This document shows, in pieces, positions 12,501 to 23,615 of a DNA stretch of 64,000 nt. Below the pieces are notes generated by a model. The model saw only the letters and a list, made by a program, of their open reading frames with translations, was not told where the DNA came from and made no database searches. Within the stretch, counting starts at the first letter, position 1; every line of letters starts with the position of its first letter. A program made the position numbers and the translations under genes. This DNA comes from Balanoglossus misakiensis (lineage: Eukaryota; Hemichordata). Where the stretch lies: contig CM082580.2 in assembly GCA_040954595.2 (NCBI GenBank), forward strand, positions 2,542,001 to 2,606,000. Direction: 5' to 3'.

Positions 12501-15500
12501 TCTTGTGTTAAAAATTAGGAAGAGACGCAGCGAGTTCGGGGAAGTAACGTGGCCGACAGCAAGCGGTATAACTTTGGAACAAGCGGACGATCGGTGTAGA
12601 GCTGAGATCTTGGAGTCACCGATCGCCGAGCACTGTGCCGATGTTCCCGGTGTCGATTTGTTCCGAGGAGTCGACGGCTGCGTTGAAGACATTGGTGTGA
12701 GTGTACTACAATGCATCATGCATACGGGGGGGGGGGGGGATTTGAACATTGATTATTAAGATGGCGACTTCAAATCGAAATTAGAGACAGAAGTGATATC
12801 GTTGATCTCCGAGTTCTGGAGTGTCAAGTTCAAAAGTAATCTCTTGGATTCACAAGTAGTGACCGTAATAACTTTACATCTCCTTGAAATAATATTCACC
12901 ACTATCATTGTTTAAAATAAAAATACGAATAAACGTTTTTTTTATTGAAAGAAGAAGTCCGCACCAAACTAATGCAAAAAGACTAATTCGAACGGTATGC
13001 AGTTACCAGGGATTATTATTATAAACTTGGAACTTTCAATATTTCTGCATGTACAGTAATACAATTATGTCTTTTTTTTTCAGCTAATCGATGGTTTTGA
13101 TCTGGTGTTAGTGGCTGTTGATGAAATGATTGACCATTGTGAAGATGTCGCCTTGAAAAATGTGTCGCTGTATTCTAATGGTAAGAATTAACGTCAACCC
13201 CAGCCAGTATCATTGTTCGTTCTGTAGACATCATTAACCCGTTCAGCCCCAGTTACCTTTATAGAGGTCCACGTTTACAAGAAAACAATGGATTCGGACC
13301 AAACCATTGTGGTGAAAGGGTTAAAGATGTGGCTGTCTTTGCAGTTGGCGTTGTGATATTCGAGTCTCACGACCACACCACGGAATTTTGTTCCTTCTAA
13401 AAATATTCTGTTGTGTCCGAAAGTGACAGCTTAGGATTTTAGACATAAACTGCCCGACAATAATGCAAAAACATTATTTTGTCGGCTAACTGTTTTAGTT
13501 ATTGGTATTGTTGGAATTTTTCTTTATTCTTCTTCTTCTTCTCCTTCTGAGAAATTCGGCCAGGTAGATCTGGAAAACCGCAGCACCTAGGGGGCTGAAA
13601 CTTGGTAGGGAGGTAGGGGCCAATGAGTAGACGTGCAGTGACTCGTAAATATTTAATTAGTCACGTGACCTGGCGGCAATGTATAATCAAAGATTTTAAA
13701 TGGGCCTAATTTGCATATGAATGGCAGCATTTGAATTGTTTTCGCAAACTTTGTAGACCATAAATAAAAAAAAAAAAAAAAAAAAAACTTTGTAGACCAT
13801 ATGGCCAAGATACTTTATGCCAAATGTGAAGGTCCTAGACCATGTCGATTTTGAGAAAAAGATTTTTCTAATATTTTTCCCATATTTTTATGGCCTTTGG
13901 ACCAAGCTTTTGGCCTATACTTTCCACAGTTAAGCTATGATCACCTTGAATCAGGTAGATCTGGAAAACCGCAGCACCTAGGGGGCTGAAACTATTATAT
14001 ATGCATATTCCCCATACCTCCTCTTGTAAAAGCACCACAGTCATGAATTTTGTGGACATGGGTACCAATGCTGCCAGGACCTGACACAAATATTTTGGTA
14101 ATTTTGACAATGACCTTTGACCTATTTCTGAAACATCATTTTTCTGCATATCTAATTCCAGGCTAACCAATAGGGCTAGAGGTCTGGTTTTAGTTGGACA
14201 TGGCCCACTCTAGGGTCAAAACTATATGCCCAAATTTTGGGTGACCTTGGGTGACCTTTGATCTACTTTCCCATGTCTCAGCATCCAAAGCAGTTAGAGT
14301 CCTGGCTTTTGGGGGCCGATGGAGCACATATGGAGTCTTACAAAAGACCTCATTAATTATGCGCATACCTAATTCTAGGCGAACCAATAGAGCTAGGGGT
14401 CTGGTTTTTTTGGACCTAGACTAGTATGGGGTCCGATTTTTTTGCCCAAATTTGGGGTGACCTCAGGTGACCTTTGACCTACTTTCATATATCTTGGTAT
14501 CCACAGCAGATACAGCATTGGCATTTGCTGGTTACCATGGGAACCGCTTGTGCCCCGCCAACGCTGCTTGCAGCTTTAATTTTTGTTTTGTTTTTGTTTT
14601 TTAGATACTGGAAGCTTTTCACCGCCAATGTTTCTGAGAAATTCGATTTGCCCGGGGAAGTGTAGTTACCGTGGTAACTGCACCAATGGAGTTTGCTATT
14701 GTAACAAAGGTATTTATCTGCCATATATGGCATCGAAACACCATATCTATCAAGACGTCGCCCAACGGGCAACAATATTGACACACGTCATCGTCGGCCG
14801 CCATATTGGATCGTATCGTGAAACACACCAATATTTATGTGTATATGCCATGCCATAGTACGTCCGGTATGGTTTTTCAAACTGTAATATGCATTTGCAT
14901 ATTGTGGCGTCTTGCGTTTACCGCGACGCCTGAGGAAACGTTTAATTATAACCTGCTCATCCGGACATTTTGCCGAGACAAAATGTAGCTCTTAAATATA
15001 TAACGACAAAACTATATACGGTTGAAGTTGTATTTACATTTTGTTAATTCGTTTATTAGTGGCCTCAAATCTTCACTTCGATACCGGTAATATCCACTTG
15101 TAAATCAAAGAACACGTCATTTATATTCGTCGATATGAGTTGTACGTTCAAAATTCTCACCACTAGCTGTTAATAACCTCTATGTCTTCAGGATATGGCG
15201 GACTCGATTGCTCTGTCGATTTATCAATGCCACCCGACGTGTGGTTCATTGAAGGCTCGGAACAGCACGGTCTGTGCGATATACGTCATGACTTCTGTCA
15301 GTCAATCTCTCTCGTCGGCGACAACTTCCTGAACAGTGACTTGCTCATGTGTCATTACCAGCACGTAAAGGTAAGGACTTCGGTTACATTTATTTAACTT
15401 CTAACAGATACGTAATATGACTTTTGCTGTTTGGAAATTGGGGGACATTTGAAAGATTGTCATTTTGACATTTAATAATCGGTTGTCATCAGTCTTGTAT

Positions 15501-17709
15501 AGTAATCAAGTTAGAAATGTGAATTGTGTGTAATGGGGTACATTAATGGACTATTACTCAACAGGGTGAAGATGGGGTCTGGACGGCCACTAGTCAACAC
15601 ACAACTGCAGCTGACGCCTTCTTCGTCAGCTTTCGGGAGGTTTACTGCCGACCGCGGCTACCCATCGTAGAGCCTGGGAACCCTGATGAAACAGACGGCG
15701 TGACTTCGGCAACTGTCCGTGTTCATGTCAGCAACAACGCCGGCGCCATTGCAAGCAAAGGGATGCTGCTGACCGTGTACGACTCCAAGTGTTTGTCATG
15801 TGACAGCGCAGGATTGTGTGAACTGAAGGTAGGGAAATTGAAGAAATAAGGAAAATACTGTTTTCCCATATGCACTCTGTGAAGTTGTGTCTATAGCCCA
15901 TATACATTTGCACAGCGCATAGACAATGAGGTTTCCAGTAACCGTTTCCTTTACAATCAAAGCGTCATAAATACATTCAATGCATAATTTTTTCTGGAAC
16001 TTAGTGAACATAATATTTTCAAGGTTAAACGTTTCGAAATGAGTCAACATACAGTAAACAGCACCATGAATTTGAAACAAAATTATTTTCTGGATTCGCA
16101 GGTGTACATGGGCAAATTTAAAATGAGCCATCAATAAAATTGCTCACTCATCCTTGTTACGTAAGTCTGATACTTTATACATGGACGTTGGTGTTCAGCA
16201 GAAGTTCAGAATTTACTATTTGCTATGGTATGAAAACATGGTCTCCATTTGTTCTAGGAAACTGCTTGCGAAATTAATGGACACTGTTTTTCTGATGGCG
16301 ATCATCACCCGACTGATGCTACACTGCAGTGCCTGCCTTACAAAGATCAACACAGTTGGAGCATGCGTGACAGTAAGTGATTTCAGGCAGAGCGTGAAAG
16401 TTAGGTTGCTTGCATGTGGAGTCCCCTGATCATAAGCCCGTCATGCTCGAGTTCCCTTATAACTTGCTTTCTCATCGTAGTAACCATGTATAATGCACTA
16501 CGCTGTGAAATTTATCGCGGGCTTTAAGCGATCGCTGGTCATAGTGATGGCTTTGCCAGTCACCCTAACGTGTATTTTGTTTTATTTTGTGAACACAGAG
16601 GCTGGTGTTTCGTTGGCTTTGATTATCGTGCTGGGTGTGATCATTGCCGTCGCGTCTGTGGGTGTGATTGGTACATGTATTGGCATTTGGACTTGCAAAA
16701 TCTCAAAAAATAAGGTGAGAATGGGACCCGGGCGAAAATTTCTGGGTATCGGCTGTGATTTGTGATACACGCATTTGAAGTAGCAAAGTCGGAACGGCTG
16801 AAGTTTCGCTTATTCGTATTGCGTATACAGGCTATGTTGACAAGCTGACCATAGACAGTAGAATATCTATGAGCTGACATGGCATATAACAACCTTTATC
16901 ACATACATAGCTCCGCATATACCATAGTATGACGTCAGACGTAGGTAAATTTGCACCAAGCATTATTGTAATACCCATCCCTCTGACGTCACCAAACGGA
17001 ACTATTTTAAACTTGTAAACAAAGTCCTCTTAGGGCGACAACATTCAGTTCAATTGTTCGTTTTATTTCGATATTAAAAATAAGCAAAGATAAATAAAAT
17101 GTTTCGTATGTGTAAATATGGACGATCGACGATTAGTTTTACCTGTGTACGTTTTTATCGCACCAAAACTGTCGCGAGGTCGTCAGTGCTGAGCCAATGT
17201 CGTCGCGCTGTCGAACGAGTGACAGGTACAAAACTGAGTATTCGCAAAAATTTTGATGCGACGATTAGAGCAAAACGGTCTAGTCATAAAGCAAAAGGCA
17301 TAAGAAAGGTTTCCTGCTCCAGTGAAACCGTGACGGACGATGAAATCCAGCTGATGCGCGATAGACGGGTCCTCGCCAAAACCAGAATCGTCCAGGTCGT
17401 GACCTGAGTCACCTGACAGATAGACCGCATAACATCGATCTTCAATTTTGCACAAAATAGTTCAAAATTTTATCGCAACCACAAAGAGATTTATTTGAAA
17501 ATAAAAATTAGCGGATCTATGTATGTGATAAACATATAATTCCCCCGTATTCCTCACTCGTGTACCTGCGGCTCGGAGGGATACGGCCGCTATACGGGGA
17601 ATCACTCGTCCGCGACGCAGGCACACTCGTTCGAAATACGGGGGAATTATATATAATTATCGCATGCTTTATACAGTCACTTTCTACTTTTCAGGTCTCG
17701 TCTGAGTAA
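1843..17709 (+). CDS. VWDE-like: VWDE-like type I membrane protein (D8C, VWD, EGF, TM), 25 exons
   Basis: Exons: 1843-1912, 2146-2327, 2647-2807, 4368-4543 or 5732-5922, 6820-6867, 7150-7422, 7555-7665, 7814-7879, 8495-8715, 8984-9070, 9254-9365, 9733-9935, 10186-10259, 10761-10824, 11216-11413, 11577-11785, 11881-12174, 12519-12696, 13084-13180, 14605-14709, 15192-15370, 15565-15828, 16258-16372, 16599-16714, 17695-17709. All phases close: 1205 aa (or 1210 aa with the other exon 4). Order: signal peptide (1-22); a WTLVFKG...FLYS lectin-like domain (24-196); uromodulin-type D8C (213-303); Cys-rich linker; Ig-like/VWDE segment; VWD (about 565-752, starting GDPHYITYDG); furin-type RKRR near 850; one EGF (about 945-985); Cys-rich stalk; TM helix (about 1164-1193); a 12-residue tail ending KVSSE. 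D8C plus VWD plus EGF is the VWDE layout, but the N-terminal domain is not in human VWDE as I recall, so orthology is uncertain. Predicted role: cell-surface or matrix protein. Confidence 0.85.
2853..2950. repeat. (GA)n microsatellite in VWDE-like intron 3
   Basis: An almost pure run of AG dinucleotides just downstream of the exon 3 donor, merging into AAAG and AGAG variants. Confidence 0.9.
3010..3601. mobile_element. Non-autonomous TIR element, PIF/Harbinger-like
   Basis: The ends are inverted copies: GGCTGCATTCACAAACACCT at the left and its reverse complement at the right, extending into G-rich/C-rich stretches. The 3-bp flank TTA is duplicated on both sides (3007-3009, 3602-3604). TIRs starting GG with TWA target duplications are typical of PIF/Harbinger. 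There is no transposase inside. The internal core around TTTGAGTCCACAAAA is shared with the elements at 29348 and 45685, although their TIRs differ. It lies in intron 3 of the VWDE-like gene. Confidence 0.8.
3820..3934. repeat. (TCTTG)n pentanucleotide microsatellite
   Basis: Repeats of TCTTG with a few imperfect units, in the same intron of the VWDE-like gene. The open frame across it is only repeat-encoded Leu/Ser/Val/Cys. Confidence 0.9.
4368..4543 (+). CDS. Exon 4a of the VWDE-like gene (alternative)
   Basis: The exon encodes the second half of the N-terminal lectin-like domain (from RRFYIRNEFGGC through GWLLIST to FLYS, ending VVWESG). Its acceptor is TTTCAG and its donor GTCAGT. It enters in phase 2 from the exon ending at 2807 and leaves in phase 1 to the exon at 6820. 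It is 176 nt and homologous to 5732-5922. Splicing both copies together would shift the frame, and so would skipping both. Confidence 0.8.
5295..5376. repeat. (CT)n / (CCCT)n low-complexity tract
   Basis: A pyrimidine-only stretch between the alternative exons 4a and 4b, ending in a pure CT run. A shorter CT run lies at 7743-7770 ahead of the exon at 7814, where it may serve as polypyrimidine tract. Confidence 0.85.
5732..5922 (+). CDS. Exon 4b of the VWDE-like gene (alternative)
   Basis: Homologue of exon 4a (from GRSFFINKSY through GWLTVATGEE to FLFS, ending AVWGSG). It has the same phases (2 in, 1 out) and is 191 nt, 15 nt longer than 4a, so either version keeps the protein in frame. Acceptor ACTCAG, donor GTCAGT, as in 4a. 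Both keep the GW and FL(Y/F)S landmarks, and neither has a stop, so both look usable. Confidence 0.8.
9415..9690. repeat. Compound tetranucleotide microsatellite in intron 11 of the VWDE-like gene
   Basis: Successive pure arrays: (CGTT)n at about 9419-9438, (AGTT)n at 9439-9520, (GAGT)n at 9520-9628, and a short (ATCC)n at 9671-9687. Neighbouring motifs differ by single substitutions, as expected when one array mutates and re-expands. The downstream exon starts 43 bp later (9733). Confidence 0.95.
10874..11035. mobile_element. Short inverted-repeat element (MITE-like)
   Basis: Ends are inverted copies of ATCTGATT..AATCAGATGTAGAGT, about 30 bp each, and each end is itself partly palindromic. 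It is in intron 14 of the VWDE-like gene, between the two middle VWD exons. A fragment of the same family appears near 43570-43592. Confidence 0.75.
13530..14520. repeat. Interspersed repeat block with internal direct copies
   Basis: A 42-bp sequence beginning CAGGTAGATCTGGAAAACC occurs at 13561 and again at 13952. Variants of GGTGACCTTTGACCTACTTTC occur several times between 14100 and 14490. An A-run sits at about 13769-13788. It lies in the intron before the EGF exon. No protein-coding capacity is evident. Confidence 0.65.
16930..17660. mobile_element. Inverted-repeat element and unassigned ORF in the last VWDE-like intron
   Basis: At about 17533-17652 the arms TATAATTCCCCCGTATT and its reverse complement enclose about 85 bp. 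The same family recurs at 36898-37050. To its left lies a 102-codon plus-strand open frame (17099-17407), rich in Arg/Lys/Ser and with no family I recognise. The whole block sits between the transmembrane exon and the final coding exon. Confidence 0.6.
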
Positions 17710-19668
17710 GCGTAGCGCTACTCAAGTCAAGAAAATGCAACATCATGCTGTACGCAAAGTGACGTCGCGACGTGAAAAAAACTAATCTGATAATGATTAA
17801 GAAGTATATGTGCCTTTTTATTCAAATAGTTTGTTTGCATTGTTAGATATTGGATTGAGTTCATTGAGTTTAACCCATTTTATTCAGTTTGTGGTAGAAC
17901 AGAGAATCTGATTTTGGCAATTTTGCAATTTCGAAGTATGTAAACTACTGACTTAATTTGTGTCACGTTTGCCGTGGTTTTTACTCACGTTATGTTTATG
18001 TTAGTGTGCATGGGTTAAAGACTATCGTACCAGAATATGCGACAAATAGCCACAGGTTATGTTTAAGTATATGTATTCTCCGAGCACATAGTAATCACAG
18101 TACATTCTGTTTGTATGGATATTAAAGTGAGCCTCTGTGTCAACAATGTTATTGTGAGAGTCGTTTCTGTTGTATACTAAGGATCGGAATTCCCAGCCAC
18201 TTTGAGTTGCGCAGATTCGCATAAAATCGGTCGTTCTGGCCGCGTTATGCCACCAGCTGTGGTTCTGGAACGTACTGTGGAGTCTGTGTGTATTACTTCA
18301 TATACTCGATCAAAAAAAGTTTTTTTCCATCAACAAAATATACCCCTCTCCGTTAATACCAATCTATAGACAATATAAGACATTCCATTTGATTTTTACA
18401 ATGTCAAGAGTAGTCCAAGAAATGTTTAGCCACGCTTTTTCTTGGGGGATCTTATTTATACCCAAATGTGATGTAGAGGCCTCTCATAGAAACAAGGTAA
18501 CCAGAGCAACCGAGAGAATCGCCCACAGCGTGGCTATGTTGGTCGGAGCCGAGCAGATGACTGGCGGGGTGAGTTCGCCGCAATCGTCGGGCACATCGCC
18601 GATGCAGGCCGCAGACGGCGTACTTCATGGCGTAGAAGATGTGGGTCTGCTCGTGGGTGGTGTGGAAGAGATGGGACATGGGACCCTTGGCGTAGATGTT
18701 GACATCCTCGCCGTCGTGGCCGGCCCACTTGTTGCGGATGAGAGCTTGCTGCAAGTACGATGCGGATTCTGCAAAACCAGGCGGTGAAAATATCGAGTGA
18801 GTGTGGAATGCAAGTATATATAGGTTGGGTTATATAGTCATTCACACAAACTCCACACCATTATGGTACGTTTGATGATGGTTTCGTAAAAGTGTCAATA
18901 TACGCGTACCCTATAGTGGGGTATGTGTACAAAATTAGTTTGCCACAACAAACAGATAAAATTACCCGTGTCCACGTTGGTCAAATCCGGCCGATAACCG
19001 GTTTAATTAATCGCCTGAAGGACAGATTTAGCCCCTGGGTCATCCGGATAAAGCAACGCACGGTGGTAAACGGACGACCGTCCAAGTTCTTTTCGAGGTC
19101 GTCTGTCCCTGTGCACGTGGGGGAGAAACATGAATTAGATCAGTACACTAGATTTGCAGCGTCGTTTAGCATAAAATGTTTGCACCTCGGACACCGTACA
19201 TTTATTTACAGAAGGTTTCTGATCCTGTAGGCCCGACTGATTGTGCAGTGTTTTACCATAGACAGTCTGTCTATGGTTTTACGTACCATGATACATTTCG
19301 CAAACGCCGCGATGATCTCCAAAATGTTTAGAATATGCGCGCGTACATGTTATGTCCATACAGCCAAATTTATGGGCGGGAGGTCGGCTCTTACCTAAGA
19401 TAGGATTTCCACGACTTGGATACCCTAGTATGTTGAATGAATAGCTGTGGTCGGCAGTCACGAGCGTGAGAGTGTCGTCATCGCTGAGAAGGTCGCCACC
19501 CTTCTTGACCGCATCTTCAAAAGCGACGCCATCAACCAGAGCGTGGAACGCTTTACCGTCGTGGTGGCTGTGGTCCATTCTTCCTTCTACAATATATTGG
19601 CAGGCAGGTAGCAGCAATGATTGTAGCGGGTGCTGCTAGGTTGATTGGTGTTCGCAGCCCTACCAGTT

Positions 19669-19859
19669 AAAGGTATACGGTCACCTATGGAAAATTAGCT
19701 ATAGTTACCATGGCGAATTGCGATCTAGCCAATCACAGATTTTCAGTGGGTGGCACACGCGAAAAAAAGAGCGCCACCATATGTTCTTTAGAACGCTCAA
19801 ATACGCCATTTCAGCTAAATATGGGCGTATGTAAATTGGAGGTGACTGTATACCTTTAA
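19669..19859. mobile_element. About 190-bp MITE, copy 1
   Basis: Terminal inverted repeats TAAAGGTATACGGTCACCT and, at the right, AGGTGACTGTATACCTTTA. A second copy in opposite orientation lies at 55779-55970, with the shared interior CGCTCAAATACGCCATTTCA. Partial ends occur in introns 1 of oxidase copies B (about 27412) and C (about 32483). Confidence 0.8.
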
Positions 19860-19902
19860 CCTACCAGCATTGCAGCTGACAGACAGACAGATGCTATGCA
19901 CA

Positions 19903-20195
19903 ATTATATTATACCAGTATATTGATGGTGTAAATCACGCTATTTTATTGGTCGAGACACGACACGTGACTGTGATATATTCGTCAAATACCAGTCATAT
20001 ATCACGCAAAACTCATAGTCAAAGAAAATGCCTTTTTAAAATGTTTTATGCAAAGTTTCAATATACTGGTATAATATAATAGCAATAAAACACCCCCAGC
20101 CATGGTATACCACTCGATTTTGACCAGTTCAACTCCATATACGCACGAGCGATAGCGAGTGCGTATACCATGGCTGGGGGTGTTTTATTGCTTAA
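19903..20195. mobile_element. Two abutting inverted-repeat elements
   Basis: The first (19903-20080) has ends TTATATTATACCAGTATATTG and its near-exact inverse. The second (20081-20195) has ends AGCAATAAAACACCCCCAGC and its inverse around a palindromic centre (GCACGAGCGATAGCGAGTGC). Both also occur in the composite insert at 41896-42745. They lie in an intron of the alkaline phosphatase pseudogene. Confidence 0.75.
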
Positions 20196-21768
20196 ATACA
20201 CGATGGATACTAATTGGTGCTATACGATGTATACGTACCTTCAGCCAGTAGAAAAAAAACTTTTCTCTCCTTTCGAAGGATTCGGGCGGCCTTTTCAACC
20301 ATTTCGGCCAACCTTGGTTCGTTGGTTCTGTTCGCTTCATACTGCATGTGGCTCGGTTCAAACACGCCTGTTTCAAAGTACGAGAAGACGGAGCGTCAAT
20401 TGCAACATAGGCAGTAGATTATAGTTGGAGGAAATCACAATTACATGTACTAGTATCATAATAAAGTTTGGGGTTTTTCAATACAATATCGTCACAGTTT
20501 GAATCTGTTTCGAGTGCTTACCGAGGAGGTAGTCTGTGTCAGCGGGGTCCACTTCATCGAAAGCCGTGCTGTTCCACACGAAAAACGCTCTTGAACCCTC
20601 CTTCGACGCTAGCCATTCGTCGATAAGGTTCAGTCCGTCCGTGCGTGCGTTGGCCATATTTCCCCGGGTACTCAAAATCTTCGGTGGTGTTTGGCAGGAG
20701 AGTCCTTCTACCGCCCCCTAGTATCACCTGAATACAAACTGACTCGAATTTTGTGAGTCATCTGATACTGGGGGAGTTGGTGTGCATTTGAAAGCGTTCA
20801 GATTACACTGAGTGATATCACCGACCCACACTCAAATTCCAAACTTGAACAACGACCATCCTTGCGCGAAGTGGTACACTTTTTGCCGGGTATTCGTAAA
20901 CCCCATTGCAATTCCTCTGCCTCATTACCTTCATTCAGTCTGTTGCCGGGACTATTTTTCACCAGTTGGTAGGCGATGTCCCTGCAACCTTTAGCAGCTT
21001 CCGAGTCCGGGATGGTGACTTCCCAGGCTCGTTCGGGAGAGTGTGCGTATAGGTATTGGCCGGCGTTGCATGTGTGACACGAGTGGTCCCCACTATACCG
21101 GTAGCTTTACCTATAGAAACGATAACAAACAGCGGAACAGTAAGGCGACGAAAGAAAACGTGCATTCGCAAAATTCCACGAAAATTAGTAAAGTAGACCC
21201 ATGAGACACCGAATGAGTATTTTTGTTTTCTGCTCCGGGTGCCTCTACAAGTCAAACTTCGTATAAAATTAGAATAGGTACAGAGTTCAACAAACATTGT
21301 AACTTTCGTGATGTTTGTCGTGTGTCAGAGTATCCTCCCATATAAACTGCCTATAGCCATGTGAGATCTCGCAGCTTCTCGTTGAGTTCAAAAAGTGGTC
21401 TATTACACTAAAAAAATCGGTTGGGTACAAACCGACATCTTTGGCGAGTTTCTGGATAGAATCCACTGTTGGGTTGAGATCGGTACAATTGAACGCGCTG
21501 CGCTGGTCCATGCCGATCGTGTTAGATTTGCTTTTCCCGCCGCACAGGTAGGCCGTTCCCGAAGCGGCAGAGTCGGTAACTTGTCGGTCGGCGCAATAGG
21601 TCTGCACAACATATTTGAGAAACAAAATCAGCCCTCAACTTCTCGAAACAGTGCTGTAGTGTACACGTGCACTTCCAACCTTAAGTGCATCGTTTAACGG
21701 TAGGTGATGGGCTTTCGTGGTGGGGTCACGTGCACCGTGCATCTTTTTGAATGAGAGAGACAGATTGT

Positions 21769-23080
21769 CTGAAATTTGATCCCTGCGTTTACGATATGGA
21801 GAGAAAAAATGGTCTTTATTTCCAAAAATATCCCCATACAATTACTTTTGATTAAAAAGGGAAAGGTTTTGGAGCACTGTGATTTTTCTGTAAATCTGTT
21901 GTCGAGGGGTGTACCACATTTAGTCCCCTTTTAGTCCCATCATTCTTTGCGTGTTCGCGTTCCTTTGTGACGAAATGACATTTTCCAGTGATTAAACGCC
22001 TGTCGCCCAAGTCAGGAACAAAATTGTTTCCAGTACCGCTCATGTTTTTTTTTTCTCCGGTATTGTGATCATGAGATGACTGAACTATAACTTTAGTATG
22101 ATCGACTGCTTAAGATCACTGACAGAAGAGAACCTGTCCTAACTTGTCAATGATTTTGAACAATGGAGTGAATGGGTTGAATCGAGGACTTGTACAAAAC
22201 GTCCTTGCGCTAAATACATGCAATGTGTCATTTTTATTTAAGTGTCTCACTGCGCCGCGCGTATGCGCCGCTCTACACAAACGACGACGACGACTAAACT
22301 GACACGTCTACGTGACACTGTGCCAGCATAGGTCTACATATCCTTGGTTCACAATTAAAAGTCAACAATTTGACATGTACTGATAAAAAGTTATTGAGCA
22401 TAGCCAATATATATAACGTTACGTCTCTTTACACTACAGTACGTCATACGTGATCGAGTCGGCCTCGTTGCGGGGAGTATGACCGTGATCCTAACTACCA
22501 ACCCGCACAGGTCGTGCGTGGCGAATAGTCGATAAAACGACTTGACAACATGTACAACGGTTCGTCGTTAACTGTTTGGAGACCGTGATCACGCCAGTAG
22601 CCAAACCAAACAGGCTTGGCGAGTGAATTTTCTACTACGGACTCGAACATTAAAAATACATGCTGAGACGTGCTGGACCTGCTAAAACTGTCTACAAATT
22701 GAAAAGAGAAAGAGAAGTTTGGTAAATAGTTTTCTAATATCGTCATATCATAATATCGTATGTCATAAATGTTGACCATCATGCATCGCTTTAGTCCCGA
22801 GTCGGCCATCTTTGCCCGGAGATTTGTCTACCGGGTTTCCCCAGACCCTCTTTCTGGAGTGCCCAACGGAAGAAGCAGGGGGGTCTGGGTAACCGAGACT
22901 GGAAGCTGAGGATGAGGATGAGGATGAGGCCAACTTCACGGGCGGAGTTCACCACAAACGTTCACGTGACCTGTTATATGCATGAGGCGTGACCTATATC
23001 AACGTACGTGTGTGGAGATCGACGGCCCAGCTGGGACTCGCACTGAAACGGCCTAAACAATTATTCCCAGTGCATTCCCT
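21769..23080. other. Intergenic between alkaline phosphatase and oxidase copy A
   Basis: No supported gene. A minus-strand open frame at 22495-22809 carries a WRDHGLQTVND stretch faintly reminiscent of an alkaline phosphatase N-terminus, but lacks the expected GDG motif. A small hairpin repeat (GGGTTTCCCCAGACC ... GGTCTGGGTAACC) lies at 22837-22892; related copies are at about 31922-31984 and 58996-59087. Confidence 0.5.
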
Positions 23081-23143
23081 TGCACTCAAGGTATATATAG
23101 TCAATCATACATCGCTGATTGTTTCTGCAGTGCTGGAACAAAG
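23020..23143 (+). promoter_or_regulatory. Promoter and non-coding first exon, oxidase copy A
   Basis: A block beginning near CGACGGCCCAGCTGGGACTC, with a TATA box (GTATATATAG, 23091-23100) and a short transcribed segment ending at a GTAGGT donor after 23143. The block is repeated upstream of copies B and C but not D. Its identical position ahead of three paralogues supports a shared promoter plus 5' UTR exon, with the coding exon joined at an acceptor just before the ATG. Confidence 0.6.
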
Positions 23144-23615
23144 GTAGGTAGTGTTGTAGAAACGAGGTCATTGGGTCATTCACGCGAAACGTTTAAGAAG
23201 TGGTGAGGCATTCTCCTTGCTTCAGAAAATAAATGGATGACTGGAATCGGACTGACATCAGATGAAGAGATAGGCGGCGTGGGACGGCGTCTAGCTTGGT
23301 CTTCTGCTGTAAAGCAAAAGGCTGCCTACCTGTACACCTTATTTCAATCAGATTTGGCTGCATGGTGCATGTAGTCCAGTATGATTACATGAAGCAGACA
23401 AACACGAAATCCCTACGCATAGAGTGTGAGATGATAAAACCCGTTTTGTATTTTTAATGTCCTGTGCGACCGCGATATATGTCAGGGTGACCTTACCTAT
23501 GGTGACCTTATATTGACCGATGACTGAATTGTCGCGGCTGTTAACAATGTTGTAATCAGAGACTGCTGGCTGTCATGTGATCTCTAATACTTCGGTGGCT
23601 TTCGAACTTGACTTG

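Larger units (their letters stand above)
18484..21768 (-). pseudogene. ALP-like: Alkaline phosphatase, disabled (7 recognisable exons)
   Basis: Exons in coding order: 21680-21768 (tentative), 21433-21601 (VTDSAASGTAYLCG with the catalytic Ser), about 20963-21110 (GIVGTTRVTHATPA), 20522-20727 (VILGGGR), 20239-20367 ([10 protein letters not shown]), 19395-19586 (DHSHHD, TADHS), 18966-19108 (RPDLTNVDT), 18484-18768 (GHDGEDVNIYAKGP, then a hydrophobic tail like a GPI-anchor signal). Splice sites are largely kept, but coding is not. There is a 2-nt gain near 21050, a 1-nt gain near 20660, a frame change near 19050 plus an in-frame TAA near 19007, and a 1-nt gain near 18617. The family is a metal-dependent, usually GPI-anchored ectophosphatase. 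No exon with the GDG motif was found upstream. The 129- and 192-nt exons are intact, so decay may be recent; assembly error is the alternative. Confidence 0.85.

Noticed and set aside
17099-17407. 102-codon basic plus-strand frame in the last VWDE-like intron
   Set aside because: No recognisable domain, overlaps an opposite open frame of similar length, and lies in repeat-rich intron sequence.
18389-18787. Plus-strand 132-codon Gly/Val-rich frame
   Set aside because: Antisense shadow of the last alkaline phosphatase exon.
22495-22809. Minus-strand 104-codon frame with WRDHGLQTVND, considered as alkaline phosphatase N-terminal exon
   Set aside because: It lacks the expected GDG metal-site motif and following sequence, and no phase-compatible link to 21768 could be shown.
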